Source: JAVBME01 sp031552765
GTDB lineage: Bacteria > Bacillota > Negativicutes > Acidaminococcales > JAISLQ01
DNA length: 64,000 bases
Assembly: GCA_031552765.1 (NCBI GenBank)
Contig: JAVBME010000019.1
Span: 1 to 64,000 of the forward strand
Reading direction: 5' to 3'
Both the position numbers and the translations under genes were made by a program. Below are positions 39,893-48,728 of this stretch, one piece after another (positions within the stretch are counted from its first letter, which is position 1; every line of letters begins with the position of its first letter). The notes under the pieces were generated by a model. It saw nothing but the letters and a program-made list of their open reading frames with translations, searched no databases and was not told the origin of the DNA.

Positions 39893-39958
39893 GGGACCAC
39901 CTTGTAATATTTATATATTTGTAATAACATTTTACCATAACAGGGAGGAAAAGTGGAT

Positions 39959-40384
39959 ATGGAGAAAAAAGATACCGACGCTTTAAATAATGAGCTCGAA
40001 AGCGCAAGGGATATAGGCGGTTTCCTGGACAGTAACAGGGACGAGTTCAATAATTATACTTTGACACAGTATCTGGCAAAACTGCTGGCGGAAAAAAATA
40101 TGACCAAGGCCGGGGTGATAAATGCTTCCGGCCTCAATCAGGCGTATGGCTACCATATCCTATCCGGGGAAAAACATCCTTCGCGCAACAAGGTACTGGC
40201 TATCGCTTTGGCCTTGCAGCTTGACCATAAAGAAACGCAGTATCTTTTGAAGTACGCAGAGGCGGACGCGCTTTATGTACGCAACAAGCGCGACAGCGTG
40301 ATAATCTTTGCGCTCAATAAAAAGCTGGGCGTCATGGAGACAAACCAGGTGCTTGAAGACCTGGGCGAGGAGCTAATAGAATAA
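39959..40384 (+). CDS. HTH-type protein paired with the kinase
   Basis: 141 residues. A Lys/Glu-rich N-terminus (about 40 residues) is followed by an XRE-like helical domain: LTQYLAKLLAEKNMTKAGVINASGLNQAYGYHILSGEKHPSRNKVLAIALAL in consecutive helices, then LDHKETQYLLKYAEADALY and a C-terminal helix pair. The layout is that of HTH proteins found next to Hanks-type kinases in Firmicutes. It could be a kinase substrate or a regulator of the divergent kinase. ATG 39959 is 10 bases after GGGAGG; GTG 39953 is closer. A strong terminator follows. Confidence 0.65.
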   Translation: MEKKDTDALNNELESARDIGGFLDSNRDEFNNYTLTQYLAKLLAEKNMTKAGVINASGLNQAYGYHILSGEKHPSRNKVLAIALALQLDHKETQYLLKYAEADALYVRNKRDSVIIFALNKKLGVMETNQVLEDLGEELIE

Positions 40385-40385
40385 A

Positions 40386-40421
40386 AAAACCTCCGCGGAG
40401 CTCAAGCTCCGCGGAGGTTTT
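40386..40421. terminator. Strong bidirectional terminator
   Basis: AAAACCTCCGCGGAGC and GCTCCGCGGAGGTTTT form a 16-bp perfect stem with a 3- to 4-base loop. It serves the convergent HTH gene and the permease gene at 40428. Confidence 0.93.
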
Positions 40422-40427
40422 GCTTTT

Positions 40428-41801
40428 TTAGGCAGTCAGCCTGTACAGTACGCCGCTGGCCAGGCTAAAGAGTATTATCATAGTCACGCTGAATTTCCAG
40501 TTTGTAAACGGGCCTATTTCCCAGGGATTTTTTTGTTCGAGGCCGGTTAGTATCATAGTAGCGGAAGAAAAGGGCGATATATTCACCCCCAGCACCCAAC
40601 CGGACATGAGGGCCATGGCGAAAGTGAGGGTGGTGAGGCCGATGCTGGCGGGAGGTATGGCTACAGCGAGGGCCGGGGCCACGACGACGGGATGGACGCC
40701 AAAGAGGGCGAGAAAGACTATAAGCGCTATGACCATGCCCGAGATGAGCGCAGGGTAGGCAAAAAGGACATCGGGCAGGAGATTGAGGGCTAAAAGGCCG
40801 ACTTCGGAGTATTCAAATGCGGTGCCTAAAAAACCGCCTACGACAAACAGTCCCATTTCGCCTTTGCCGCGGGCTATGCGTTCTTTATAGTAAGAGGAAA
40901 GGGCGCTTTGGAATTTGGGCATTTTATTTTGCACAAGCGCCGCCGATATGGCGAAAGGAAAAGCAACCAGGGGGCCGATGATGAACATCGACCAGCCGGT
41001 TTTGTAGTTTAGGCTGATGACCGCTGCTATCAGGCAGCCGGCCAGGATAAAGAGCGTGCGCACTTTGCCCCAGTCGACAGTGATTGTTTTGTCCGGGATG
41101 AGTGGCGGATATAGTTCTGGGTTTTTAGCGATAATACGCCACAAGAGTACGGAGGTGGCAAGGCAGGCGAGAAGGGAAAAAGCCATGCCGGCGGGGATGA
41201 GCTCGACCAGGCTCATTTCGAGCCGGGCGGACGTTATGGGCAGAGTCGCCCAGGCCGGTCCCCACAGGCCGCCGGCGGCATAGCCTTGGAGGAGAGCGGC
41301 GCGGAAAGGGACCTCAATATTGTATTCTTTGGCATTTTTGGCAAACAGGTCGTATAGAACTATCAGGCAGCCCATGGCCATGACCAGGCTGAGAAAGTAG
41401 CCTGCGCCCTGGATAAAGAGCAGAAAGGGCAGTACGCTGGTCATATGGCGTTTGGCGATGTTGCCTATTTGGTTTTGGTAATCGTCATAAAAAAAGGGCA
41501 TGCTCATTATGGGCACGCAGACAAATAGCGCTACCAGGCCGGCATTTCGTCCCATGGCCATAAAGATATCTTTGGCCGGCGTTCCGGCATAAAAAAAGAC
41601 TATGAGTCCGATAACAAAAAAGCTCAGGCAGACTTTGCGGTTGAGCTTGGGCATGGTCAGTATGGCCACGGCGAAAAAAACGGTGAGTATTAGGTTGGCC
41701 AGTTCTTTCATGTAGGGAGCCGTGTAGAAAAAGTTGAATATATAGAGTAAGGAAAAGGTTATGAGCAAAAACCTTATCAGCCTGTCGGCCTTACTTATCA
41801 A
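40428..41801 (-). CDS. Large membrane permease of unknown substrate
   Basis: 457 residues with about 11-12 membrane helices (for example LANLILTVFFAVAILTMP, VCLSFFVIGLIVFFY, FLLFIQGAGYFLSLVMAMG, LFILAGCLIAAVISL, MGLFVVGGFLGTAFEY). Two related elements, LQGYAAGGLWGPAWATLPIT in the first half and PPASIGLTTLTFAMALMSGWVLGVNISPFSSA in the second, suggest the two-fold symmetric build of the ion-transporter (ArsB/NhaD/DctM-like) superfamily. I cannot name the substrate. The gene starts at TTG 41801 with GAGGGG upstream. It stands alone on the minus strand. Confidence 0.65.
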   Translation of the reverse strand: MISKADRLIRFLLITFSLLYIFNFFYTAPYMKELANLILTVFFAVAILTMPKLNRKVCLSFFVIGLIVFFYAGTPAKDIFMAMGRNAGLVALFVCVPIMSMPFFYDDYQNQIGNIAKRHMTSVLPFLLFIQGAGYFLSLVMAMGCLIVLYDLFAKNAKEYNIEVPFRAALLQGYAAGGLWGPAWATLPITSARLEMSLVELIPAGMAFSLLACLATSVLLWRIIAKNPELYPPLIPDKTITVDWGKVRTLFILAGCLIAAVISLNYKTGWSMFIIGPLVAFPFAISAALVQNKMPKFQSALSSYYKERIARGKGEMGLFVVGGFLGTAFEYSEVGLLALNLLPDVLFAYPALISGMVIALIVFLALFGVHPVVVAPALAVAIPPASIGLTTLTFAMALMSGWVLGVNISPFSSATMILTGLEQKNPWEIGPFTNWKFSVTMIILFSLASGVLYRLTA

Positions 41802-41914
41802 TGTGTTCCCCTCGCAATCTGCAAAACAACGCTAAAGCAATCTTTATACAAATAGCTTAGCTTTTTTTTTATATATATGCAAGAGAAAATGGCTCAAAGT
41901 AAGGTTTTTTATGT

Positions 41915-42550
41915 TCAGCACACATAGATCATTCTGCCGCAGAGATTCTCGAGGTCTTTTTGGTCGTGAGAAACCAGAAGGCAAGTGATATGGGTCTTCT
42001 TCAATATAGCGCTTATTTGGGCGCTCAGGTTGTCTTTAAGTGCGGCGTCGAGATTGCTAAATGGTTCGTCCATCAAGAGCAGCTTAGGGTGCGGCGCCAG
42101 TGAACGCGCGAGGGCGACCCGCTGCTGCTGGCCGCCGGACAGTTCGCACGGGTAGCGGGTGGCGAAGGTCTCGAGTTTGGTCAGTTCGAGCATTTCCAGG
42201 CAGCGTTCCCGCTGCTCTTTTTTGCTGCGCGAAGAGAGGCCGAAAGCAATATTTTTTTCAACTGTCAGGTGGGGGAAGAGGCCGTAATCCTGAAAAACCA
42301 TGCCTACCTGGCGTTTTTCCGGTGGCAGGAAGATGTCCTTATCCGCCATTTTTTCGCCGTCGATGGTTATCCAGCCGCTTTCAGGCTGCTCAAGGCCGGC
42401 GATCAGGCGCAAAAGCGTGCTTTTGCCGCTGCCGCTGGGGCCGGAGATGCCGACAATTTCGCCCCGGGCGATGCTGAAGGAAAAATCTTTGAGTACATGG
42501 CAGTTTTGGCCTCTATAGCGGAAAGATATGCGCTCTGCTTCTATCAACAT
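41915..42550 (-). CDS. FbpC-type ABC transporter ATPase, short form
   Basis: 211 residues. Walker A GPSGSGKST (about 36-44), Q-loop MVFQDYGLFPHLTVEKNIAFG, signature LSGGQQQRVALARSLA, Walker B LLLMDEPFSNLDAAL and switch VSHDQKDL are all present. It ends soon after the ABC core, lacking the C-terminal TOBE/regulatory domain (about 120 residues) that most FbpC/PotA-type ATPases have. The partner ATPase of the divergent operon (48729-49781) keeps it. ATG 42550 follows AAAGGAGG and lies 2 bases beyond the permease stop, so it is third in an fbpA-B-C-like operon for ferric iron. Confidence 0.9.
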   Translation of the reverse strand: MLIEAERISFRYRGQNCHVLKDFSFSIARGEIVGISGPSGSGKSTLLRLIAGLEQPESGWITIDGEKMADKDIFLPPEKRQVGMVFQDYGLFPHLTVEKNIAFGLSSRSKKEQRERCLEMLELTKLETFATRYPCELSGGQQQRVALARSLAPHPKLLLMDEPFSNLDAALKDNLSAQISAILKKTHITCLLVSHDQKDLENLCGRMIYVC

Positions 42551-42551
42551 A

Positions 42552-44156
42552 TCATTTGCCTCCTTTTCTTTCCAGCAGCATGATAAAAAGGCTGCTGGCG
42601 CCGATGATAGCAAGCGAGGCGCAGGCCGCTTCTTCAATGGCTTCGTTGCCTGCGTACATGTAAACTTTAGTGCCGAGGGTCTCGAAGTTGAAGGGGCGCA
42701 GGGTAAGAGCGAGGGGCAGCTCTTTGACCACGTCAATGAATACCAGAGCTGCGCCGGCGAGCAGGCTGTTTTTCAAAAGAGGCAAATCTACCCGCCAAAA
42801 GCTTTGCGTTATGTTGCAGCCTAGTGTGCGGGCGGCTTCGGTATAAATGTTGCCAAGGCGGGTAAACTGGTTTTCCACCGCCTGGTAGCCGACGGTAAAA
42901 AAGCGCACGGCATAGGCGAATATGAGCATGGAGATACTAAGCCCAAGGGTGGGGGCGGCTCCTGCGAAGAAGCTTTTTGCCGCGCTGTCCAATGCGGAAA
43001 ACAAGGATATGATGCCCATGGACAGAACTGCGGATGGGGTGGCATAACCGGAGGTAGCTATTTGAGTGAGGAGGGCCGTTTTGTGCCCGGGAAACAGGCG
43101 CGAGGCGTTGGCGAGCAGGGCTGATGGCAGCATGATAAGAAAACATGCCGCTATGGATATTTTGAGGGTGTTGAAGATGCAGACGGCAAACTGGCTATTT
43201 AAGGAGTTTTTATAGGTAAGGCCAGCCCAATAGAGCATTTGTCCCAAAGGCAAGATACAGGCGGCAAAAAGCAGGAGGAGGCAAAAAGCCGCGGCGAAAA
43301 AGCCGTTTTTGCCGGTAAGGGGCTGGGGGGAGAGCGGGCGTTCTTTGCTGGAGGCTTGCTTGTAAGGGCGGCGTTTTTGTATTTCACGGTTGAGGAAGAT
43401 GATGGCGAAGAGTATGCCGAGCAGGCTGAAAGAGAGCTTGACGGCGGTGTCTACGTCCGCCATGCCAAACCAGATGGTGAATATGCCGGTGGAGAAGGTA
43501 TGGATGCCAAGATGGCTGGCCACGCCGAAATCGTTGAGCACTTCAAGGGCGACAAGCGTGCCGCCGGCAAAGAGGGAGGGGCGCAGAAGGGGGAGAAATA
43601 CGCGCAGGAACACATCTCTTTCGCTATGCGAAAGCAGGCGGGCGCTCTCTAGCATAGCGGCCGACTGTCGGTAGAGAAAGGCCCTGGCTAAAAGATAAAC
43701 GTAAGGATAGAGGGTGAGACTGAAAATGCATACGCCAAAAGCTATGGTGGGTATGGCGATGTTGTGGGCAAACCAGTTTATGCCTAAGTATCTCAGCAGT
43801 ATGTGGGCGTGTCCGGTATAACTGAACAGGCTGTCGTAAGTGTAGGCGGCGATATAGGGCGGTATGGCGAGCGGCAGCACTAAAAGGGTTTGAAACAGCC
43901 TGCGCCCAGGGAAAGCGTACATGCTGACAAGCCAGGCGGAAAAAAGGCCGAAGGCTGTGGCGAAAAAGGCGGAAAGCATGGTTAAAGATACGGTATTTAT
44001 AATGTAGTCGGTCAATAGGTAGTTTTTTATTTCCTGCCAGTTCTCGTTGCCGGGAGTAAAAAGATGCAGGGAAAGAAAAATAAAAGGCAAAGATACACTG
44101 GCTGCCAGCAGCCAGTGTATCTTTTTCCAAATGTCGAATGCATGAAGGCATTTCAT
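42552..44156 (-). CDS. FbpB-type ferric iron ABC permease (fused two-domain)
   Basis: 534 residues with about 12 helices in two homologous halves, as in FbpB. Each half carries an EAA-type coupling loop: ESARLLSHSERDVFLRVFLPLLRPS in the first and EAARTLGCNITQSFWRVDLPLLKNS in the second. The first helices (WLLAASVSLPFIFLSLHLF) follow a short basic N-terminus. The frame is open upstream, but ATG 44156, right after the end of the binding-protein gene, is the logical start. It forms the membrane channel for the substrate captured by the lipoprotein encoded upstream (44161-45222). Confidence 0.9.
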   Translation of the reverse strand: MKCLHAFDIWKKIHWLLAASVSLPFIFLSLHLFTPGNENWQEIKNYLLTDYIINTVSLTMLSAFFATAFGLFSAWLVSMYAFPGRRLFQTLLVLPLAIPPYIAAYTYDSLFSYTGHAHILLRYLGINWFAHNIAIPTIAFGVCIFSLTLYPYVYLLARAFLYRQSAAMLESARLLSHSERDVFLRVFLPLLRPSLFAGGTLVALEVLNDFGVASHLGIHTFSTGIFTIWFGMADVDTAVKLSFSLLGILFAIIFLNREIQKRRPYKQASSKERPLSPQPLTGKNGFFAAAFCLLLLFAACILPLGQMLYWAGLTYKNSLNSQFAVCIFNTLKISIAACFLIMLPSALLANASRLFPGHKTALLTQIATSGYATPSAVLSMGIISLFSALDSAAKSFFAGAAPTLGLSISMLIFAYAVRFFTVGYQAVENQFTRLGNIYTEAARTLGCNITQSFWRVDLPLLKNSLLAGAALVFIDVVKELPLALTLRPFNFETLGTKVYMYAGNEAIEEAACASLAIIGASSLFIMLLERKGGK

Positions 44157-44160
44157 GGGT

Positions 44161-45222
44161 TTATTTCCAGCCGACTTTGTTGAATATCTCCACAGCGGCT
44201 TTATTGTTTTCGCCCAGTTTGGCAAAGTCGATGTTTTGCGCTTTAAAGTCGCCCCAGCTTGCCAGTAGTTCGGATTTTTTCGCTTTGGGATTGGCTGGGA
44301 ATTCGTAGTTGTTGTTGGAGAAGGCTTCCTGCACCGGGATGCTGGTGAGGTATTCGACAAGTTTTATGGCGTTGTCTTTGTTCTTGCTGGTTTTTACCAG
44401 TGCGGCGCCGCTGATGTTGACATGCGCGCCTGTGGTGGCCTGGTTGGGGAAGAATACGCCCACGGCCTTAGCGACCTTGACTTCTTCCGGGTCTTTGGAG
44501 TTGAGCATCTGCCCGATGTAGTAAGTGTTCATAATGGCAATGTCGCCTATCCCGGCGACGACCGCTTTAGCTTGGTCGCGGTCATTGCCTTTGGGTTCCC
44601 TGGCCATGTTGGCGACGATGCCCTTGGCCCAGTTTTCCGCTTTTTCTTTGCCGTCTATGGTTATGAGCGAGGCAAGGAGGGACTGGTCGTACAGCTGGGT
44701 GGAGGAGCGGGCCAGTATTTTGCCTTTCCATTTAGGCGAGGTAAGGTCTTCGTAGGTGGAAAGCTGCCCAGGCTGCACGCGGTCTTTTGCGTACACTATG
44801 ACGCGGGCGCGGGTGGTGAGGCCTACCCATTGTTTATCTTTATCGCGCAGGTTGGCGGGTATATTGGCACTGATGGCTTGGGAGTCGGTAGTTTGCAATA
44901 TGCCGGCCAGTTTGGCGGTATTGAGCACGCCGCCGTCCACTGTGATAAACAAGTCGGCCTGGGAGTTCTCCCCTTCGCGTTTTATCCGTTCGATGAGTTC
45001 GGGGGCTTTTCCGGTGATGACGTTTACCTTGATGCCAGTGTCTTTGGTGAATTTTTCATATAGGGCGTTATCCGATTCATAGTGCCTGGCGGTGTAAATA
45101 TTTACCACTTTTTCCGCCTGTTTTGCCGGCTCCGCCGCTTTTGGCTGTGTGCCGCCGCAGCCGGCTAAAAGCATACCGGCGGATAAGATGGCGCCGAATA
45201 AAAATAATTTTTTGTTTTTCAC
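44161..45222 (-). CDS. FbpA-type ferric iron-binding lipoprotein
   Basis: 353 residues. The lipoprotein signal ends LLAGCGG (lipid-modified Cys22). The mature protein has the FbpA/FutA plan: VVNIYTARHYESDNALYEKF at the start, LFITVDGGVL, LTTRARVIVYAKD, LTSPKWKGKI, a NTYYIGQML segment with the paired tyrosines that bind iron in this family, and a C-terminal NAIKLVEYLTSIPVQEAF. Starts at GTG 45222 behind AGGGAGG. Fur-box-like sites lie at 45241-45257 and 45404-45420 upstream. This supports iron as substrate and iron repression. Confidence 0.92.
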   Translation of the reverse strand: MKNKKLFLFGAILSAGMLLAGCGGTQPKAAEPAKQAEKVVNIYTARHYESDNALYEKFTKDTGIKVNVITGKAPELIERIKREGENSQADLFITVDGGVLNTAKLAGILQTTDSQAISANIPANLRDKDKQWVGLTTRARVIVYAKDRVQPGQLSTYEDLTSPKWKGKILARSSTQLYDQSLLASLITIDGKEKAENWAKGIVANMAREPKGNDRDQAKAVVAGIGDIAIMNTYYIGQMLNSKDPEEVKVAKAVGVFFPNQATTGAHVNISGAALVKTSKNKDNAIKLVEYLTSIPVQEAFSNNNYEFPANPKAKKSELLASWGDFKAQNIDFAKLGENNKAAVEIFNKVGWK

Positions 45223-45240
45223 GTAACGACCTCCCTGAAA

Positions 45241-45257
45241 TTGATAATTGATATCAT
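45241..45257 (-). promoter_or_regulatory. Fur-box-like palindrome upstream of the fbpA-like gene
   Basis: TTGATAATTGATATCAT is a near-palindrome with GATAAT and ATATCA halves, 19 bases before the GTG start of the iron-binding lipoprotein, so it would overlap the ribosome or promoter region. It fits the AT-rich Fur pattern only partly. Confidence 0.4.
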
Positions 45258-45403
45258 AAAACCTGCCATGATTTTAACAAAGATATGCTTTTTTTGTCAA
45301 TGCATGTTATGCCTTACAAACAGCTTTTTAGAAGATAAATACAGTATACGGATGGGTGTAGGCGCTTTTTGACAGGGAAAACGGGTTTGATAATTAAAGA
45401 AAG

Positions 45404-45420
45404 GATAATTTATCATTATC
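45404..45420. promoter_or_regulatory. Fur-box-like site in the divergent fbp region
   Basis: GATAATTTATCATTATC has perfect GATAAT and ATTATC halves, as in the Fur consensus GATAATGATAATCATTATC but two bases shorter. Another GATAATT lies 15 bases to the left. The site is central in the 473-base region between the two divergent operons. The region 45223-45695 contains no gene; its remaining sequence is very AT-rich. Confidence 0.5.
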
Positions 45421-45695
45421 AAAAAAATATTGCAAAATATTATTTTAGGTTACAGTTAAGTTGCAAAAAATCCTTGAAAATTTAAGATTTTAGAACTTTT
45501 TCCTTTGCTGTGAAAAAGTCAAGACCTTGTTTTAAATTTTTTTTGTGTTTAAAATTATTGTATAAGTTTCATAATTGATACAGCCTCAATGTCGGTTGTG
45601 GATTTTTAGTTTAGGAAAGGTTTGGGGCGGCAGGAAAAAAACTTTTTCCTGCGAATTGTTTTATTAGCATATTTTTATAAGGAGGAAGGTAAAGG

Positions 45696-46757
45696 ATGAT
45701 TTTTTCTAAGAGGAGTTTTGTTTTGGCGTTGGCGCTTTTGCTTGCTCTGTGCGTAGCCTTGGCCGGCTGCGGCGGCGGTGACAAAAAACCGGCCGCGGAC
45801 AGCAAGGCTGCCGGCCCGGGCGCGAAGGTAGAAGGAAAGGTCATGATCTATACTTCTATCTATCCTGACATCATCGACCTGGTAAAACCGGCGGTGAAAA
45901 AGACGTTCCCCAATCTTGAGGTAAACTGGTTCCAGGGCGGTACGGAAAAAGTCCTGGCCAAGATGGCCGGCGAGATGGAAGCCAAAAAAGTGGCGGCCGA
46001 CCTTTTAATGGTGGCCGACCCGTCTTACTACTACACTCTTAAAGACCAAAAAATGCTGCTCAATTACGTTTCCCCTGAGGCCAAAGACGTCATCATGCCC
46101 AAAGACAAGGACGGCGCCTGGACAGCGGTACGTATCAGCAACATGATCATCGCTTACAACACTACCAAACTCAAACCCGAAGAAGCCCCGAAAAGCTGGA
46201 AAGACCTGACCGACCCGAAATGGAAAGGCAAAATAGCCATGCCCAACCCGCTGCTGTCCGGTACGGCGTATGTCGCGGTAGCGGCGCTGGCCGACAAGTA
46301 TGGCTGGGAGTATTTTGACAAGCTCAAAGCCAACGACCTTCGTGTGGAAGAGGGCAACTCGGCTATCCAGAACAAACTGCTGACCGGCGAATACCTGGCG
46401 GTCATGATTTTGGAAGAGAACATCCTCAAAATGGCCGACACGAAAAAAGAGCCTGTAAAAGTTGTCTATCCTGCTGACGGCGTCATCATAGTCCCGAGCC
46501 CGATAGGCATCATCAGTTCTACCCAAAACCAGCCCGGCGCTAAAGCGATGGTAGATTACTGGCTCTCGAAAGAAGGGCAAAAATCCATAGTGTCCGGCTG
46601 GATGCACTCCGTGCGCGCGGATGTCGAGCCGCCTAAAGGCGCTATCCCGCTGAAAGACTTTGTGGGCAAAGCTATGCCGACCAACTGGGAAAAATTTGCC
46701 AAAGAAAAAGAAGCCTATAAAGAAAGTTTCCGTACCCGCGTAATGGAGAAAAAATAA
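45696..46757 (+). CDS. FbpA-like substrate-binding lipoprotein of the second ABC system
   Basis: 353 residues with lipobox ALAGC (Cys25) and a short Gly/Asp/Lys linker. The mature domain is of the FbpA/AfuA/PhnS type 2 binding fold: VMIYTSIYPDIIDLVKPAV, LLMVADPSYYYTL, VRISNMIIAYNTTKL, LTDPKWKGKIAMPNPLLSGTAY and SNQNQPGAK-like STQNQPGAKAMVDYWLS. It lacks the obvious paired-tyrosine segment of the first system, so the substrate could be ferric iron complexes, or a phosphonate such as 2-aminoethylphosphonate as in related proteins. Ribosome site AAGGAGG. A terminator-like hairpin follows before the permease gene, likely giving excess binding protein. Confidence 0.85.
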   Translation: MIFSKRSFVLALALLLALCVALAGCGGGDKKPAADSKAAGPGAKVEGKVMIYTSIYPDIIDLVKPAVKKTFPNLEVNWFQGGTEKVLAKMAGEMEAKKVAADLLMVADPSYYYTLKDQKMLLNYVSPEAKDVIMPKDKDGAWTAVRISNMIIAYNTTKLKPEEAPKSWKDLTDPKWKGKIAMPNPLLSGTAYVAVAALADKYGWEYFDKLKANDLRVEEGNSAIQNKLLTGEYLAVMILEENILKMADTKKEPVKVVYPADGVIIVPSPIGIISSTQNQPGAKAMVDYWLSKEGQKSIVSGWMHSVRADVEPPKGAIPLKDFVGKAMPTNWEKFAKEKEAYKESFRTRVMEKK

Positions 46758-46768
46758 GTTTTGTATAT

Positions 46769-46798
46769 GGGGGGCTGTCAACCGGCGGCCCCCTTTTT
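46769..46798 (+). terminator. Attenuator-like hairpin between binding protein and permease genes
   Basis: GGGGGGC and GCCCCC with CTGTCAACCGGCG between them, followed by TTTTT. A leaky terminator here would lower expression of the permease relative to the lipoprotein, a usual arrangement in ABC operons. Confidence 0.7.
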
Positions 46799-46836
46799 GG
46801 GATTGCCAATCTATACTGCCTGGAGAAGTGGACTTT

Positions 46837-48522
46837 GTGAATAATAAGTTTTGCTTGCCGCGTTTTGACAGTAAATTTATCGTTATTTCCATATCAGTTA
46901 TCCTACTGATATTTTTTGTTGTCTTACCCATGGTTTTTCTCATCTACAGCAGTTTTATGGTGGAGGGGCAGACCAATTTCAGCAATTACAAAGATGTGTA
47001 CAGCCAGGACGTCAACTGGCGGGCGCTGGTCAACACGCTTAAACTGTCGCTTTTGGTCATGGTTTCGAGCCTGATAATCACCTTTCCCCTTGCCTGGCTG
47101 GTCGGGCGCACCAACCTTCCCGGCAAGGGTTTTTTCCGCACGACTTTGGTGGCGACCTATATGATACCGCCTTATGTGGGCGCTATCGCCTGGGTGCAAC
47201 TGCTCAATCCCAGCGTGGGCTATTTGAATATGATCTTAAAGTGGATGTTTGATTTGCAAGCATCTCCTTTCGATATTTACACCATGGGCGGCCTGACCTG
47301 GGTGCTTACCCTGTTCTATTCGCCGTTCGCCTTTATTACTATCTCACGCGCCATGGAGAAGATGGACCCTACCCTCGAGGAAGCGGCCAGGATATCCGGC
47401 GCGTCGCCGCTCAGGACCTTGAAAGACGTGACGCTGCCCCTGATGGCGCCGAGCGTTTTGGCCGGCGGTTTGCTGGTATTCATTTCCGCGGCCTCCTGTT
47501 TTGGCATACCGTCGATAGTAGGCATGCCCAATAATATCGAGGTCATGACCACCCGCATCGTTACTTACGCTTATATGGGCGATAGCAAAGGCATACGCGA
47601 CGCCACGGCGCTGGCGGTTTCGCTCATGCTGTTTGCCAACAGCCTGCTTTTTATCATGAGCTGGATGCTCGGTAAAAAGGACTACACGACTATCGGCGGC
47701 AAGAGTACCCGTCCCAACATAGTCAATCTCGGCGCCTGGAAGGGGCTGGCGCTGTCCGCGGTGTCTTTTTACACATTTATTTCGGTCATCCTGCCTTTGG
47801 GGTCGATACTGCTCACTTCGCTCATCGGTACGCTCTCCAAGCCTATCGGCCTAGACAACCTGACTTTTGAAAACTGGAAGCCGGTCATAAACAGCGACCA
47901 GTACATACAGCCGATACTCAACAGCCTTATGTACGCCGTGATAGCGGCGACGGCAGGCACGCTGATAGCGATCTTCATCTCGTACCTGCTGGTCAAGACC
48001 AAAGTAAAAGGCCGCCACGTGCCGGATCTTTTGATAACCATCGGCGGCGCGACGCCCAGTATCGTCATCGCACTGGCGATGATCATCACCTTTTCCGGCA
48101 AGTTCGGGCTAAACCTTTACGCGACGGTGGCCATTCTGGTCATCGCCTATCTGGTAAAATACATGACCATGTCGGTGCGTACCATCACCGCTTCGCTGAG
48201 CCAGGTGCATACTTCACTGGAAGAGGCGGCGCTAAATTCAGGCGCCAGCTGGCTGCGGACATGCAAGGACATCATCCTGCCGCTGGTCGCGCCTTCGGTA
48301 GTGGCCGGCTGGTTCCTCATCTTCATGCCGTCTTTTTACGAGCTGACCATGTCCATACTGCTCTACGGCTCGGAGACCAAGACGATAGGCGTGCTTTTGT
48401 ATGAATTGCAAACATACGCCGATACGCAAAATGCCTCTGTGTTGTCTGTTCTTATACTTGGTATAGTCCTTTTGGGCAATATCATATTAAATAAGGTCAG
48501 CAAAGGAAATATAGGGATATGA
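46837..48522 (+). CDS. FbpB-type fused ABC permease of the second system
   Basis: 561 residues with about 12 helices and two EAA loops, EEAARISGASPLRTLKDVTLPLMAPS in the first half and EEAALNSGASWLRTCKDIILPLVAPS in the second. The first helix is SKFIVISISVILLIFFVVLPMVF after a short N-terminus. GTG 46837 (behind GGAGA) or GTG 46828 may be the start; I prefer the former because the latter is too close to the ribosome site. It provides both membrane domains for the lipoprotein encoded just upstream. A 206-base gap with no gene leads to the ATPase. Confidence 0.88.
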   Translation: MNNKFCLPRFDSKFIVISISVILLIFFVVLPMVFLIYSSFMVEGQTNFSNYKDVYSQDVNWRALVNTLKLSLLVMVSSLIITFPLAWLVGRTNLPGKGFFRTTLVATYMIPPYVGAIAWVQLLNPSVGYLNMILKWMFDLQASPFDIYTMGGLTWVLTLFYSPFAFITISRAMEKMDPTLEEAARISGASPLRTLKDVTLPLMAPSVLAGGLLVFISAASCFGIPSIVGMPNNIEVMTTRIVTYAYMGDSKGIRDATALAVSLMLFANSLLFIMSWMLGKKDYTTIGGKSTRPNIVNLGAWKGLALSAVSFYTFISVILPLGSILLTSLIGTLSKPIGLDNLTFENWKPVINSDQYIQPILNSLMYAVIAATAGTLIAIFISYLLVKTKVKGRHVPDLLITIGGATPSIVIALAMIITFSGKFGLNLYATVAILVIAYLVKYMTMSVRTITASLSQVHTSLEEAALNSGASWLRTCKDIILPLVAPSVVAGWFLIFMPSFYELTMSILLYGSETKTIGVLLYELQTYADTQNASVLSVLILGIVLLGNIILNKVSKGNIGI

Positions 48523-48728
48523 CGGATCGGCGATAAAGTAGCATATGCTGAGTTGCTCGTCGTATTTTATGCTTAATGTACGCACGTGTACGTTTCCGCT
48601 AAAATACTCCTCCCGCCGCAGCCTCTGCCACTTTCTTGCCGATCTGACGAAAAATATAAGCAAGTTGGTAGCCGATAAACAAAAAACAAGTGGTTTTATT
48701 GGCAACCGCAATAAGGAGAGAAGCTTCT

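Noticed and set aside
42551..42736. N-terminal extension of the short FbpC-type ATPase
   Set aside because: It lies inside the upstream permease gene. ATG 42550 has AAAGGAGG.
48545..48728. Coding frame in the gap before the second ABC ATPase (either strand)
   Set aside because: No ribosome site, no recognisable domain and a Ser/Arg/Lys-rich random-looking product. Kept only as an unexplained gap.
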